A stretch of 64,000 nucleotides of DNA from Aquibacillus halophilus (GCF_009649745.1 NZ_WJNG01000018.1:52567-116566); one strand, 5' to 3'. Numbered from the stretch's first letter, positions 45,177 through 54,128 are shown. Made by a program: numbers and translations. The notes: a model not told the origin generated them from the letters alone.

Positions 45177-46646
45177 ATGGTTGAAGTCATCCCGCATTGG
45201 TTAGATAAACAAGCAGAATTATCACCGCATGAGACAGCAATTGAGATTCCAAACCAACATGTAGTTACCTTTCACCAGTTGAGGGATGAGTCTAGACGTT
45301 TTGCAAGAAAGTTATCAAATAAAGGAGTTTCAGAAGGGGATCATGTTGCAATTCATTCTAATAATTCTCTCGATATGGTTCTAGGACTACATGCACTCTC
45401 CTACTTAGGAGCCGTTGCTATTTTATTAAATACAAGATTATCTGAAACAGAACTAACGTATCAGCTAACGGATGCTAACGTCTCTTTAGTGCTGACTTCC
45501 GTTGAAGCTAAGCAATTTATTGCAACCGTAAATCAATCATATCAAATATGTACCTTTGAGCAAGTTCACCTGCATAATGAATTAGCTATTTCTTTAAAGA
45601 AAGAACTGAATTTAGATGAGTTATTTACAATTATATATACCTCTGGTACAACAGGATTTCCAAAAGGAGTTCAACATACATACGGGAATCATTGGTGGAG
45701 TGCCATTTCTTCTGCATTAAATCTCGGTTTAGATCACAACGATAAATGGCTTGTAGCGTTACCACTATTTCATGTTGGTGGTTTATCTATTTTAATAAAA
45801 AGTGTCATTTACGGAATGCCTGTTTACTTAATGGAAAAGTTTGATGTCGAACAAGTAGATCAGGGAATTAAAATTGACGGAGTTACAATTGTTTCTGTTG
45901 TTTCTGTTATGTTAGAAAGATTAATTGATAAATTAGGTGAGAGTAAATATCCTGCTAGTTTCCGCTGTATGTTGCTTGGTGGTGGTCCAGCTTCTCAGAC
46001 GCTGTTAGAAAGAGCGAAAAAAAATGATATTCCAGTTTTTCAGACTTACGGTATGACAGAAACCTCCTCGCAAATTGCAACTCTAAGTCAAAAGTATGCA
46101 TTAACTAAAATCGGTTCCGCAGGCAAGTCATTGTTTCCAGCACAGCTTCGGATATGGAAGAATGGCAAAATTGCGGTTGAGTCTGAAGTAGGAGAAATTC
46201 AAGTGAAAGGTCCAATGGTGTCCAGAGGTTATTATAATAACGAAATTGCTAACCAAAAAACATTTGAAAATGATTGGCTAAAAACAGGCGATTTAGGCTA
46301 TTTAGACCAAGAAGGCTTTCTTTATGTGATCGATCGTCGTAAAGATTTAATTATTTCTGGTGGCGAAAATGTTTATCCGGCGGAAATAGAAGGTGTATTG
46401 GCAGCAGTACCTGGTATCAAAGAAGTAGGAGTTATTGGTAAACAAGATGATGAATGGGGGCAAATCCCGGTAGCGTTTGTTGTACGTATAAACAAGGAAC
46501 TAAGTATAGAAGAGATTCTAACATATTGTAGAAAGCATTTAGCAAAATATAAAATTCCTAAGGAAATCTACTTTGTACCCTCTTTACCTAGAAATGCATC
46601 GAGTAAATTAGTAAGGTATAAGTTAGAAGGTTTATTGAAGAAATGA
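45177..46646 (+). CDS. menE: o-Succinylbenzoate--CoA ligase MenE
   Basis: An ANL-superfamily ligase of 489 residues that activates o-succinylbenzoate to its CoA ester. The P-loop TIIYTSGTTGFPKGVQHTY, QTYGMTETSSQ, WLKTGDLGYLDQEG and the C-terminal KYKIPKEIYFVPSLPRNASS are all visible. RBS GGAGGGG precedes ATG 45177. menC, which usually follows in Bacillus, is not here; a repeat element occupies the place. Confidence 0.95.
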   Translation: MVEVIPHWLDKQAELSPHETAIEIPNQHVVTFHQLRDESRRFARKLSNKGVSEGDHVAIHSNNSLDMVLGLHALSYLGAVAILLNTRLSETELTYQLTDANVSLVLTSVEAKQFIATVNQSYQICTFEQVHLHNELAISLKKELNLDELFTIIYTSGTTGFPKGVQHTYGNHWWSAISSALNLGLDHNDKWLVALPLFHVGGLSILIKSVIYGMPVYLMEKFDVEQVDQGIKIDGVTIVSVVSVMLERLIDKLGESKYPASFRCMLLGGGPASQTLLERAKKNDIPVFQTYGMTETSSQIATLSQKYALTKIGSAGKSLFPAQLRIWKNGKIAVESEVGEIQVKGPMVSRGYYNNEIANQKTFENDWLKTGDLGYLDQEGFLYVIDRRKDLIISGGENVYPAEIEGVLAAVPGIKEVGVIGKQDDEWGQIPVAFVVRINKELSIEEILTYCRKHLAKYKIPKEIYFVPSLPRNASSKLVRYKLEGLLKK

Positions 46647-46816
46647 GAATGAATACCAGAAAAATCAGTTGAATCATAGAAGATAAGCCTTACTCTTAGA
46701 TAAAGGCTCTTTCGTAAGTTTTGTTGCTATTGCGTAGTTGATATAAAAAGCGTCGTAACTTCTGCATCGATTTGCTTTCTTTTACACTAGTTAAATCGGT
46801 GCTATACTACCGTTTC

Positions 46817-46928
46817 GGCAGAATACTTCGCTTTCCATGGGCACGACCTCAGCCTCCTCAGAATCAAAGAACGATTCTTCCGGGGTCTTCGGAACGCGCT
46901 GTTCCCATAGGAGTCTACGTATTCTGCC
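46817..46928 (-). repeat. GC-rich structured module C (in element copy 2)
   Basis: Read on the minus strand the outer helix is GGCAGAATAC/GTATTCTGCC, perfect over 10 bp and unrelated in sequence to modules A, B and D. The core keeps GACTCCTATGGGA and GCCCATGGAAAGCG, so the usual GCGGG/CCCGC pair is replaced by ATGGG/CCCAT. The tip hairpin is AGAATC/GATTCT. Confidence 0.78.
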
Positions 46929-47203
46929 TCCACTAGTAATGGTGTTCTGATTAGCGATAGTAAAAACCCATAATCATTAAGTTTCCATGGACACTGCTCT
47001 AATTGAAAGGGAGTGTTTATCAGCAGCTTAGAATAGCTTCTGTTTAAGTGAACTGAACTCCATGAAAAGTTTATTTCGTGAAATATTATTACTTACTAAT
47101 TTGAAAATTTCATTGCGTAGAGGTTTATATTTTTTTATGAGTTTTAGTGTATTTACAACGCTAGTAATGTTAATAACTCCGCTTATATGATGATTGGAGC
47201 GAA

Positions 47204-47303
47204 GGGCAGTCGACTCCTGCGGGAAAAGCGACGGCTGAAAATCCCGCAGGAAGCGGTTTTCTTCCGAGGAAGTTGAAGCGTTGCCCGCGGAAAGCGACTG
47301 CCC
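47204..47303 (+). repeat. GC-rich structured module D (in element copy 2)
   Basis: Outer helix GGGCAGTCG (47204-47212) with CGACTGCCC (47295-47303); inner helix TCCTGCGGGA/TCCCGCAGGA, perfect over 10 bp; tip GGAAG/CTTCC. It is almost identical to module A, in reverse orientation within the window. Confidence 0.8.
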
Positions 47304-47450
47304 GGAGCGCAAATCACCATAACAGTTACGACGTATTTTATAGATTTTGTGTCATAAACAACAATCTTTTAGAAAGCAACCTAGATGGCAGGGAAAAAGT
47401 AGGAACTAGATACTCATTTATTTAATTCCTATGTAAAAAGTGAAAAATAG

Positions 47451-48701
47451 TTATGCCTTATGTCCACCTATTTTTTGACTTCGATCTATTGTTACCCCAA
47501 TATCGGTGAAACTAGTTGCTCTTAAAAGGGCAGTTGAACCAAATCGGTCTCTAATTTGATCCATTGCATAGCCAATGTCTTGTTTCTTTGTTCTATCTTC
47601 AAATAAATCAAGTTGTGTGTCCTGATCATCATGTAAGTTACCTAATGTTACAAATACTCTGCGTACTTTACTGTGCCCATCGTAAAATTGATTAAATAGT
47701 TGCATGCAAACATGATAAACATCGAGTGTTATGTTTATTGGTAAATACACTGATTTCGATCGGCTAAAACCGCCACCTGTTTCCTGTGAATAACCAATAC
47801 CTAAATGAATCGTCCGACCAGCTTTTGCAGCGGTTCTTGCTCGCCGACACACTTCCTCAGCTAGGTCTAGAATACATGCGTAAACTTCATCCCCTTGATA
47901 ATCTCTCAATAGAGTAATCCCATGTCCAAATCCTTTTTGACTTTGTTTTTGAAAGTCTCCTAGAACTGGACTAAGATCGATTCCCCAAGCATGCCAGTAG
48001 AGTTGTTCACCCATAACGCCAAACCTTTTCTTGAGCCGAGTTAGTGGGTAGTTGGCAAGGCTTCCTAATGTAACAATACCCATACGATTAAGGTTTTGCA
48101 TCATTCGCTTGCCAATCCCCCATATCTCTTCGACAGGGATGGGCCAAAGTTTTTCTGTTACATCCTCATAAGTACATTCTGCAATTCCGGCTTTCTTTGC
48201 ATACAAGTCCATGACAACCTTTGCCAAAAATTTATTATCACCAATCCCAATAGAACAGTTTAGTCCCATAGTATCGTATAGTTCTTGTTTAATTAGTTGA
48301 GCAACATTCCAACGACTTCCGTAAAGTTGTTTTAAACCATTAACAGTTACCCATAATTCATCGACAGAATATTGATGGACGGCTTCTTTCGGTACATATT
48401 GATTAACTAACTTTGTAATCTCTACAGATACTTTTAAGTAATCCCCCATTTTTGCTTCGACCACATGGATGGCAGGATCATCGGGTAATTCAAAAAAACG
48501 ACTAATATTTTTGACACCGTGCCGTTTTTTTAGCTCTGGTGAAGCGGCAAGGATAATACTTCCAGCTCTTTTTTTGTCGCCAACAACAGCTAGCATAGTT
48601 TGCATAGGATTAAGTCCTCTCTTGACACATTCTACACTGGCATAAAATGACCTCATATCAATACAGAGAATATCATTTCGAGGAAAATTATTATAATTCA
48701 T
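47451..48701 (-). CDS. Y-family DNA polymerase, UvrX/YqjW type
   Basis: A 416-residue translesion polymerase. The catalytic residues are D15 in CIDMRSFYASVE and D114-E115 in YSVDELWV. The thumb has IWGIGKRMMQNLNRMGI (helix-hairpin-helix). A little-finger domain follows, and QLDLFE near the C-terminus is a beta-clamp binding motif. It belongs to the UvrX/YqjW group rather than the DinB group. A LexA box lies 17 bases upstream of the start, so it should be induced by DNA damage. Confidence 0.92.
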   Translation of the reverse strand: MNYNNFPRNDILCIDMRSFYASVECVKRGLNPMQTMLAVVGDKKRAGSIILAASPELKKRHGVKNISRFFELPDDPAIHVVEAKMGDYLKVSVEITKLVNQYVPKEAVHQYSVDELWVTVNGLKQLYGSRWNVAQLIKQELYDTMGLNCSIGIGDNKFLAKVVMDLYAKKAGIAECTYEDVTEKLWPIPVEEIWGIGKRMMQNLNRMGIVTLGSLANYPLTRLKKRFGVMGEQLYWHAWGIDLSPVLGDFQKQSQKGFGHGITLLRDYQGDEVYACILDLAEEVCRRARTAAKAGRTIHLGIGYSQETGGGFSRSKSVYLPINITLDVYHVCMQLFNQFYDGHSKVRRVFVTLGNLHDDQDTQLDLFEDRTKKQDIGYAMDQIRDRFGSTALLRATSFTDIGVTIDRSQKIGGHKA

Positions 48702-48717
48702 CGTAAACTCACCTCGC

Positions 48718-48731
48718 GGAACATACGTTCG
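48718..48731 (-). promoter_or_regulatory. LexA (SOS) box
   Basis: GGAACATACGTTCG fits the B. subtilis LexA site CGAAC-N4-GTTCG except for one base. It lies between a TATAAT (minus strand) and the Y-family polymerase start. Confidence 0.85.
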
Positions 48732-48852
48732 TTTTTATTATAGTATAACTTGAATACATCTATTTAAAAAGTGTTAATTAATCCCATTCAGTAGAAAAAG
48801 CTTAGCAAAATCCTGAATAATACAGCAAAAAGACACAAATAAAAAACTTTAT

Positions 48853-48867
48853 TGAGAAAGATTATCA
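48853..48867 (+). promoter_or_regulatory. Fur box (distal)
   Basis: TGAGAAAGATTATCA resembles the 7-1-7 site TGATAAT-N-ATTATCA with two differences. It lies about 125 bases upstream of the ABC ATPase gene. Confidence 0.55.
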
Positions 48868-48925
48868 AAATCATTGACGCGAGGACATAAACCAAATAAA
48901 CTAGAAGCAGAGTAATTAAACGACA

Positions 48926-48940
48926 TGAGAATGATTCTCA
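48926..48940 (+). promoter_or_regulatory. Fur box (proximal)
   Basis: TGAGAATGATTCTCA is a perfect 7-1-7 inverted repeat of the Fur type, 52 bases before the ABC ATPase start. Confidence 0.85.
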
Positions 48941-48991
48941 TTTTTAAAATAATGTGTTGGAATTAAGGCGCTTGTAGGGGAGAGAGTACAG

Positions 48992-49828
48992 ATGGAGACA
49001 TTAACAGCTAAGGATTTAACCCTTGGATACGGTGAGGAAATTATTATTGATGATCTCAATATTGCTATTCCCAAAGGAGAAATCACGGTTTTCATTGGTG
49101 GAAATGGTTGTGGGAAATCAACATTGCTTCGATCAATGGCACGCCTTTTAAAACCAAAAGAAGGTGGCGTTGTACTTCACGGGGAAGATATTGCTAAGAT
49201 GCCTACAAAAGAAGTAGCTCGAAAACTTGCTATTCTTCCACAAAGCCCTGTTAGTCCAGAGGGTTTAACTGTTTATGATCTAGTTAAACAAGGAAGACAT
49301 CCATACAAAAGTATGTTTAAAAAGTGGTCTCAAGAAGATGATCAGGCTGTTAATGAAGCCTTAAAGTCAACGAATATGATTGATTTACAAGAACGATCAG
49401 TGGACTCCTTGTCCGGTGGACAACGTCAACGTGCATGGATAGCGATGACACTTGCTCAAAAGACAGATACTATTCTTTTAGATGAACCAACTACCTATTT
49501 AGACATGACTCATCAAATTGAAATTTTGGATCTTTTATTTGAATTAAATGAGCGTAATGGTAGTACTGTTGTCATGGTATTGCATGATTTAAATCTTGCC
49601 TGCAGATATGCACATCACATAGTAGCTATAAAGGATAAGAAGGTATATGCACAAGGAAAACCAGAAGAAGTCATCAGTTGTAACATGGTTCATGATGTAT
49701 TCCAAATGAAGTGTGATGTTACGTATGATCCGATGTTTGGAACTCCAATGTGTATACCGCATGGTAGAGGTCGTTGCTTAATTAAAAATGCCGTGGCGGA
49801 ATCATATAAAACTGCAACTGCTCATTAA
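48992..49828 (+). CDS. yusV: Iron-siderophore ABC transporter ATPase (YusV/FecE-like)
   Basis: A 278-residue ATPase with Walker A GGNGCGKST, signature LSGGQRQRAW, Walker B ILLDEPTTYLD and the switch histidine in VLHDLNLA. It belongs to the FecCD-associated ATPases. No permease or binding-protein gene is adjacent, the same situation as B. subtilis YusV, a shared ATPase for several siderophore importers. Two Fur boxes upstream and GGGGAGAG as RBS. It is followed by its own terminator. Confidence 0.92.
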   Translation: METLTAKDLTLGYGEEIIIDDLNIAIPKGEITVFIGGNGCGKSTLLRSMARLLKPKEGGVVLHGEDIAKMPTKEVARKLAILPQSPVSPEGLTVYDLVKQGRHPYKSMFKKWSQEDDQAVNEALKSTNMIDLQERSVDSLSGGQRQRAWIAMTLAQKTDTILLDEPTTYLDMTHQIEILDLLFELNERNGSTVVMVLHDLNLACRYAHHIVAIKDKKVYAQGKPEEVISCNMVHDVFQMKCDVTYDPMFGTPMCIPHGRGRCLIKNAVAESYKTATAH

Positions 49829-49840
49829 AATAAATATGCT

Positions 49841-49873
49841 AAACCTCATCAACTTGTTGGTGAGGTTTTTTTG
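49841..49873 (+). terminator. Terminator of the ABC ATPase gene
   Basis: AAACCTCATCAAC pairs with GTTGGTGAGGTTT, followed by TTTTTG. Confidence 0.88.
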
Positions 49874-49959
49874 TGGATAAGAAAGTAAAATTCCGTACTC
49901 AACTTAATGTATATTTTTTAAGGGCTATAACAAGTCATCTGTAGATCACTAGACCCGAG

Positions 49960-50226
49960 TCACTGAACTTTCTTCCAGGTCATATTACCATCAGAATCCT
50001 CAGTTGTCGAAGAAGTATTTTTCAGTTTTACTTCGATGTCTTCTCTCAAGTAATTAGTCAGTATCTTATTCAGTTCTTCCTTATTACATCGTTGAACAAG
50101 TTGTAATAAATCATTGTGATCCATTTGTTCAAGTATAGATTGTACAAATAGTTCTAATGAATCATCATGTTCATTGTTATTGAAGTGTTGTAGATATAGT
50201 TGTAGTACATCGTCAGCAAATCTCAT
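49960..50226 (-). CDS. Small acidic hypothetical protein
   Basis: An 88-residue acidic, helical protein (LELFVQSILEQMDHNDLLQL). It resembles small Bacillus proteins of the DUF6154 type from memory, but I am not sure. RBS GAAGGGATG lies upstream on the minus strand. No motif suggests a function. Confidence 0.6.
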   Translation of the reverse strand: MRFADDVLQLYLQHFNNNEHDDSLELFVQSILEQMDHNDLLQLVQRCNKEELNKILTNYLREDIEVKLKNTSSTTEDSDGNMTWKKVQ

Positions 50227-50339
50227 TTTATCATCCCTTCAAATTTTAGTGGTCTTTGAACATACCTTATGCAAAAAGAATGAAAAGTTGTTCATAAATC
50301 TTATCTAATGGAGAAAATAAAAGGGTAGGAGGGTGAAAA

Positions 50340-50663
50340 ATGGAAAAGAAAAAGTATTTTGTAAACATAGGAACTCAGGAAATATCCCAAATTGAGGTTG
50401 GGAACAACAAGGATTTTACAATACATGCCACAGATGAAGAAGTTTTTCAATTAAGAGAAAAGTTAACAGAAATGTACGATTCTGACATGGTTTCATTTTG
50501 GAGAGCGCATGTACCTTTTGTGCAATATCACAACGATGAATCGAATGATGAATACGATGACGGAATAAAAAAAGTCTTTCAAATGATCCATGACCTAGGG
50601 GATGAGAGTACAATGGAGCACATTGAAAGCATGGGAGTCTTGGACCAAGGGGGAAAAATGTAG
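50340..50663 (+). CDS. Small conserved hypothetical protein
   Basis: A 107-residue acidic soluble protein with FVNIGTQEISQI at the start and FWRAHVPFVQYHNDESNDEY in the middle. It has a good RBS (AGGAGG) and a strong terminator, so it is a real single-gene unit. I do not recognise a domain with a known function. Confidence 0.7.
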   Translation: MEKKKYFVNIGTQEISQIEVGNNKDFTIHATDEEVFQLREKLTEMYDSDMVSFWRAHVPFVQYHNDESNDEYDDGIKKVFQMIHDLGDESTMEHIESMGVLDQGGKM

Positions 50664-50667
50664 TCTC

Positions 50668-50717
50668 AAATTAACCTTATCCTAATAATAATATGGATAA
50701 GGTTAATTTTATGTTTT
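50668..50717 (+). terminator. Terminator of the 50340-50663 gene
   Basis: AAATTAACCTTATCC and GGATAAGGTTAATTT form a perfect 15-bp stem, then TATGTTTTTG. Confidence 0.88.
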
Positions 50718-50853
50718 TGAAACTTTTTTACTGTTCATACGTCTAATAAAGTAAGTATTTATTTGGAATTAAGCAAAATATTAATACAAATGTTTGAACT
50801 TATATTCAAAAAAGGTATAGATATAATAAGAACATAGAAGGGGGTAGACAGAT

Positions 50854-51438
50854 ATGAAAAATATCTTGAAATGGATAACAATTATTGTTTTGCCATTATT
50901 AGTTATGACTTCACAGACAACAAATGTCGATGTCGTGTCTGCCAGTAAAGAGAGTATAACTACACATGAAACAGCAACCAAAGGAATAGAACAGAAGAAA
51001 ACAGTCGAAGCTGACCAAGAGGTAATTTCGAATAACAAGGAAGATCAAGGAAATGTTGAATTAACCCATGAAGAAATAATTGAACTAACTGATCAATTTA
51101 TGCGTCTATTAGTTCAAGAAACGGACAAGAACTATAAAGTGAAAAATTATCAAACCAAAGATGCTCTTATCAAAGATTTTGAATCGATTGTTGAAAAAAC
51201 TGTAGCTGTGAAATATATCGACTTTTATTATCAACAAAAAGAAGATGGTCTGTACATTTTACCAACGGAAACTCCGCCATGGTTTCAAAAAAAATCAGAA
51301 TATGAGATGATGTATTTAGATGAAAATAAGATGAAAATAATACAAACAAATGAAAGTGACTTGTATGGAAAATACACAATAGAACTTGTGCTAACATTTG
51401 ATGAAAGATGGAGAATTTCCAATACAGTACATTCATAA
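50854..51438 (+). CDS. Secreted hypothetical protein
   Basis: A 194-residue protein with an N-terminal signal peptide (WITIIVLPLLVMTSQ, cleavage likely near VSASK), a polar linker to about residue 70 and a folded C-terminal part with aromatic-rich DFYYQQKEDGLYILP and YTIELVLTFDERW. RBS GGGGG lies upstream. It precedes ytkD by 18 bases, so they may be co-transcribed. Function not recognised. Confidence 0.7.
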   Translation: MKNILKWITIIVLPLLVMTSQTTNVDVVSASKESITTHETATKGIEQKKTVEADQEVISNNKEDQGNVELTHEEIIELTDQFMRLLVQETDKNYKVKNYQTKDALIKDFESIVEKTVAVKYIDFYYQQKEDGLYILPTETPPWFQKKSEYEMMYLDENKMKIIQTNESDLYGKYTIELVLTFDERWRISNTVHS

Positions 51439-51456
51439 TTGACAAAAGGTAGCTGA

Positions 51457-51939
51457 GTGAAAGTGAAGATATTTAATGATTATTATAATAATGAGGTTAA
51501 GCTATCATTTGAAGACCATCCATTTACGCAACACCCTAAGCACGTATGGGTTATATGTCGATTTCAAAATCAGTGGCTATTAACAAAGCATAAAGATCGT
51601 GGAATAGAGTTTCCAGGTGGTAAAGTGGAACTCGGAGAATCAGCTGAAGAAGCGGCAATTAGAGAAGTGGATGAAGAAACAGGAGGTGTTGTTAACCATA
51701 TTACTTATGTGGGGCAATATTACGTTTCTGGAAAAAGTGGTAATGTAGTAAAGAACATTTACTTTGCGAATGTTAAGGAAGTAATAAAACAATCGACGTA
51801 CTATGAAACAGATGGACCTATTATTTTAGCTGAGTTGCCTGATAAAATAAAAACAACTCCAGAATTCAGTTTTATGATGAAAGATGGAGTTCTGCCGAAC
51901 AGTCTTACTAAAATCTATCAACTTACAGAATTTAACTAA
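51457..51939 (+). CDS. ytkD: Nudix hydrolase YtkD (MutTA-like)
   Basis: A 160-residue Nudix enzyme. The Nudix box GKVELGESAEEAAIREVDEE-TGG is intact with all glutamates. B. subtilis YtkD hydrolyses oxidised nucleoside triphosphates and has been linked to RNA 5' pyrophosphate removal. The start is GTG 51457 behind AAAAGGTAG. The neighbourhood near metK also matches. Confidence 0.88.
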   Translation: MKVKIFNDYYNNEVKLSFEDHPFTQHPKHVWVICRFQNQWLLTKHKDRGIEFPGGKVELGESAEEAAIREVDEETGGVVNHITYVGQYYVSGKSGNVVKNIYFANVKEVIKQSTYYETDGPIILAELPDKIKTTPEFSFMMKDGVLPNSLTKIYQLTEFN

Positions 51940-51979
51940 CAACCTTGCTCTGTATAATTCGGAGCAGGGTTGTTGTTTT
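51938..51979 (+). terminator. Terminator of ytkD
   Basis: AACAACCTTGCTC pairs with GAGCAGGGTTGTT (one G-U), then TGTTTTAAA. Confidence 0.8.
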
Positions 51980-52070
51980 AAATACATGTAGTTGGCCCGG
52001 TATTTTTGTCTATCAGGCCTGTCAGGATTACTAATATAGCTTTAAATATCTGAAATAAAGGAGATTGATA

Positions 52071-52451
52071 ATGAATCAAGCAACAGTTTTATATGATGAA
52101 ACCTGCTATTTATGTCAGCAAAGCAAAAAAATCATACAATTAATTGATTGGCTCCGAGTGTTTGAGTGGCAGTCTTTACAAACGTATAGTGGTAATCACA
52201 TTCTTACAGACGAGCAATTGAGTGAAATGGAGGGTGAAATCCACCTTATTACAAAGAAAGACAGCGTGCTTGTGGGATACTTTGCAGTTAGATACATTTT
52301 GTTGCGATGTCCAATTACAGTTATAATAGGTCTTCTTATGTATATACCGAAATCACCAAAAGTTGGTGTACCTGCCTATCGTTGGGTTGCGAAGAATCGC
52401 TATCAATTGTTTAAGAAAAAATGCAAAGGAGTTTGTAAAATACCCAAGTAA
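52071..52451 (+). CDS. DCC family thiol-disulfide oxidoreductase (DUF393)
   Basis: A 126-residue thioredoxin-like protein with the family motif YDETCYLCQQS (CxxC) and a C-terminal half with a hydrophobic segment (PITVIIGLLMYIP) and YRWVAKNRY. DCC proteins are predicted oxidoreductases of unknown partner. ATG 52071 is 8 bases after AAAGGAG. Confidence 0.85.
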   Translation: MNQATVLYDETCYLCQQSKKIIQLIDWLRVFEWQSLQTYSGNHILTDEQLSEMEGEIHLITKKDSVLVGYFAVRYILLRCPITVIIGLLMYIPKSPKVGVPAYRWVAKNRYQLFKKKCKGVCKIPK

Positions 52452-52466
52452 TTTGGTTTGATTTAA

Positions 52467-52495
52467 TTGACATTAGACAAACCTTTCGATACGAT
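52467..52495 (+). promoter_or_regulatory. Promoter upstream of metK
   Basis: A perfect TTGACA (52467-52472) and TACGAT (52490-52495) are 17 bases apart, giving a leader of about 230 nt. The rest of the 282-base gap has a GAAGG/CCTTC hairpin with a T-rich tail near 52535-52560. I see no SAM riboswitch in it. Confidence 0.75.
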
Positions 52496-52733
52496 AAAAT
52501 TCGAGCGGAAACTCTTAACTCTTATCCAAAGAAGGCATTTGACCTTCCTTTTACTTTTTTGCAAACACATGGTTTTATGTGAAATTTCACTTGTGATTAA
52601 TTTTTTAAAAACTCATAATTGAATTAGCAATAGTAAACACTTAAAATAGATGAGTATTACTTGCCTTATAATTTCCTAATACAAGGAAAGAGAAATTCCG
52701 TATTATAAGATACATGAAGGAGGATTTAGCAGA

Positions 52734-53936
52734 ATGGCTGCAAATCGTCGATTATTTACATCAGAATCTGTAACAGAAGGACATCCAGATAAGATTAGTG
52801 ACCAGATCTCTGATGCCATTCTAGATGAAATTTTAAAACATGATCCATATGCTCGTGTAGCATGTGAAACAACAGTAACCACTGGCTTAGTATTAGTGGC
52901 TGGTGAAATTACCACGTCAACTTATGTGGATATTCCGAGCATTGTACGTAAAACAATTAAAGAAATCGGTTATACTCGAGCAAAATATGGTTTTGATTCA
53001 GAAACCTGTGCTGTGTTAACTGCAATTGATGAACAATCACCAGATATCGCTGGTGGGGTGAATAAGGCTCTAGAATCTCGCGAAGGAACAATGACTGAGA
53101 GTGAAATTGATTCAATTGGGGCTGGTGATCAGGGATTAATGTTTGGGTATGCAAACAACGAAACACCTGAGTTGATGCCACTACCAATTTCATTAGCACA
53201 CAAAATTTCAAAGAGGCTATCAGACGTACGTAAAGATAATACCTTAGACTATCTACGTCCAGATGGTAAAACCCAAGTAACAGTAGAATACGACGAGAAC
53301 AATAAACCAGTTAGGGTTGATACAATTGTAATATCTACCCAACACCATCCTGAAGTAGAGCTAAAACAAATTCAGGCGGATTTGAAAGAACATGTTATTA
53401 ATCCAATTGTTCCTAAACATTTACTTGATGAAAATACAAAGTATTTCATCAATCCTACTGGGAGATTTGTTATAGGTGGCCCTCAAGGCGATGCTGGTTT
53501 AACTGGTAGAAAAATTATCGTCGATACTTATGGTGGTTATGCGCGTCATGGCGGCGGAGCATTTAGTGGTAAAGACGCAACGAAAGTAGACCGCTCTGCA
53601 GCGTATGCTGCGCGTTATGTAGCTAAAAATATTGTTGCCTCTGGATTGGCTGACTCCTGTGAGGTTCAACTCGCTTATGCAATAGGTGTAGCTGAGCCGG
53701 TATCTATTTCCATTGATACATTTGGATCAGGAAAAGCTAGCGAGGAAAAACTAGTGGCAGCAGTAAGAGCTTTGTTTGACTTAAGACCTGCTGGAATTAT
53801 CAAGATGCTCGACTTAAGACGACCTATCTATAAGGATACTGCAGCTTATGGTCATTTTGGGAGAACAGATATTGAATTCTCTTGGGAGAAAACAGATAAA
53901 GTAGAAGATATTAAGAACTATATTGCAAAAAATTGA
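52734..53936 (+). CDS. metK: S-adenosylmethionine synthetase
   Basis: A 400-residue enzyme that makes SAM from methionine and [35 protein letters not shown] and [17 protein letters not shown] are the three signature regions. ATG 52734 follows AAGGAGG. A strong terminator follows. Position beside asnB is as in B. subtilis, though pckA is not between metK and ytkD here. Confidence 0.97.
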   Translation: MAANRRLFTSESVTEGHPDKISDQISDAILDEILKHDPYARVACETTVTTGLVLVAGEITTSTYVDIPSIVRKTIKEIGYTRAKYGFDSETCAVLTAIDEQSPDIAGGVNKALESREGTMTESEIDSIGAGDQGLMFGYANNETPELMPLPISLAHKISKRLSDVRKDNTLDYLRPDGKTQVTVEYDENNKPVRVDTIVISTQHHPEVELKQIQADLKEHVINPIVPKHLLDENTKYFINPTGRFVIGGPQGDAGLTGRKIIVDTYGGYARHGGGAFSGKDATKVDRSAAYAARYVAKNIVASGLADSCEVQLAYAIGVAEPVSISIDTFGSGKASEEKLVAAVRALFDLRPAGIIKMLDLRRPIYKDTAAYGHFGRTDIEFSWEKTDKVEDIKNYIAKN

Positions 53937-53945
53937 TTGTCCTGA

Positions 53946-53990
53946 GAAAAAGATCATGCCACCTGTAAAAGGCATGATCTTTTTCTGTTT
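53946..53990 (+). terminator. Terminator of metK
   Basis: AAAAAGATCATGCC and GGCATGATCTTTTT form a perfect 14-bp stem with a T-rich tail. Confidence 0.92.
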
Positions 53991-54128
53991 TTATTTAAAT
54001 GACTGAGACTTTTCTAATAGAAAGAACGACTAATAAGAGTAGGGTGTTTAGCGATGATTTTGCATATTTTTTGATTTGGATTTATGATATACTCGTTAGG
54101 ATGTAAAGAGAAAGAGAGGCAAAAAATT

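Larger units (their letters stand above)
46705..47381. mobile_element. MITE-like composite element, copy 2 (677 bp)
   Basis: Second copy of the element at 15300-15972, filling the gap between menE and the Y-family polymerase gene. The ends, 46705-46760 and 47324-47381, are inverted repeats with GCGTCGTAACT (46750-46760) facing AGTTACGACG (47324-47333), and TTGTTG toward each outside. TAGATAAA (46697-46704) and TAGATGGC (47382-47389) flank it, sharing five of eight bases. Modules lie at 46817-46928 and 47204-47303. The middle has no convincing gene; CTTAGAATAGCTT is shared with copy 1 (near 15567 and 47027). Confidence 0.75.

Noticed and set aside
47028..47312. A 94-codon minus-strand frame across module D and the centre of element copy 2
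   Set aside because: Its first half is the translated GC-rich structured module and no RBS is seen. The equivalent frame is not kept in copy 1, so it is unlikely to be a gene.
52500..52730. SAM riboswitch before metK
   Set aside because: ACTCTTATCCAAAGAAGG looks superficially like the S-box start, but the following conserved segments are absent.
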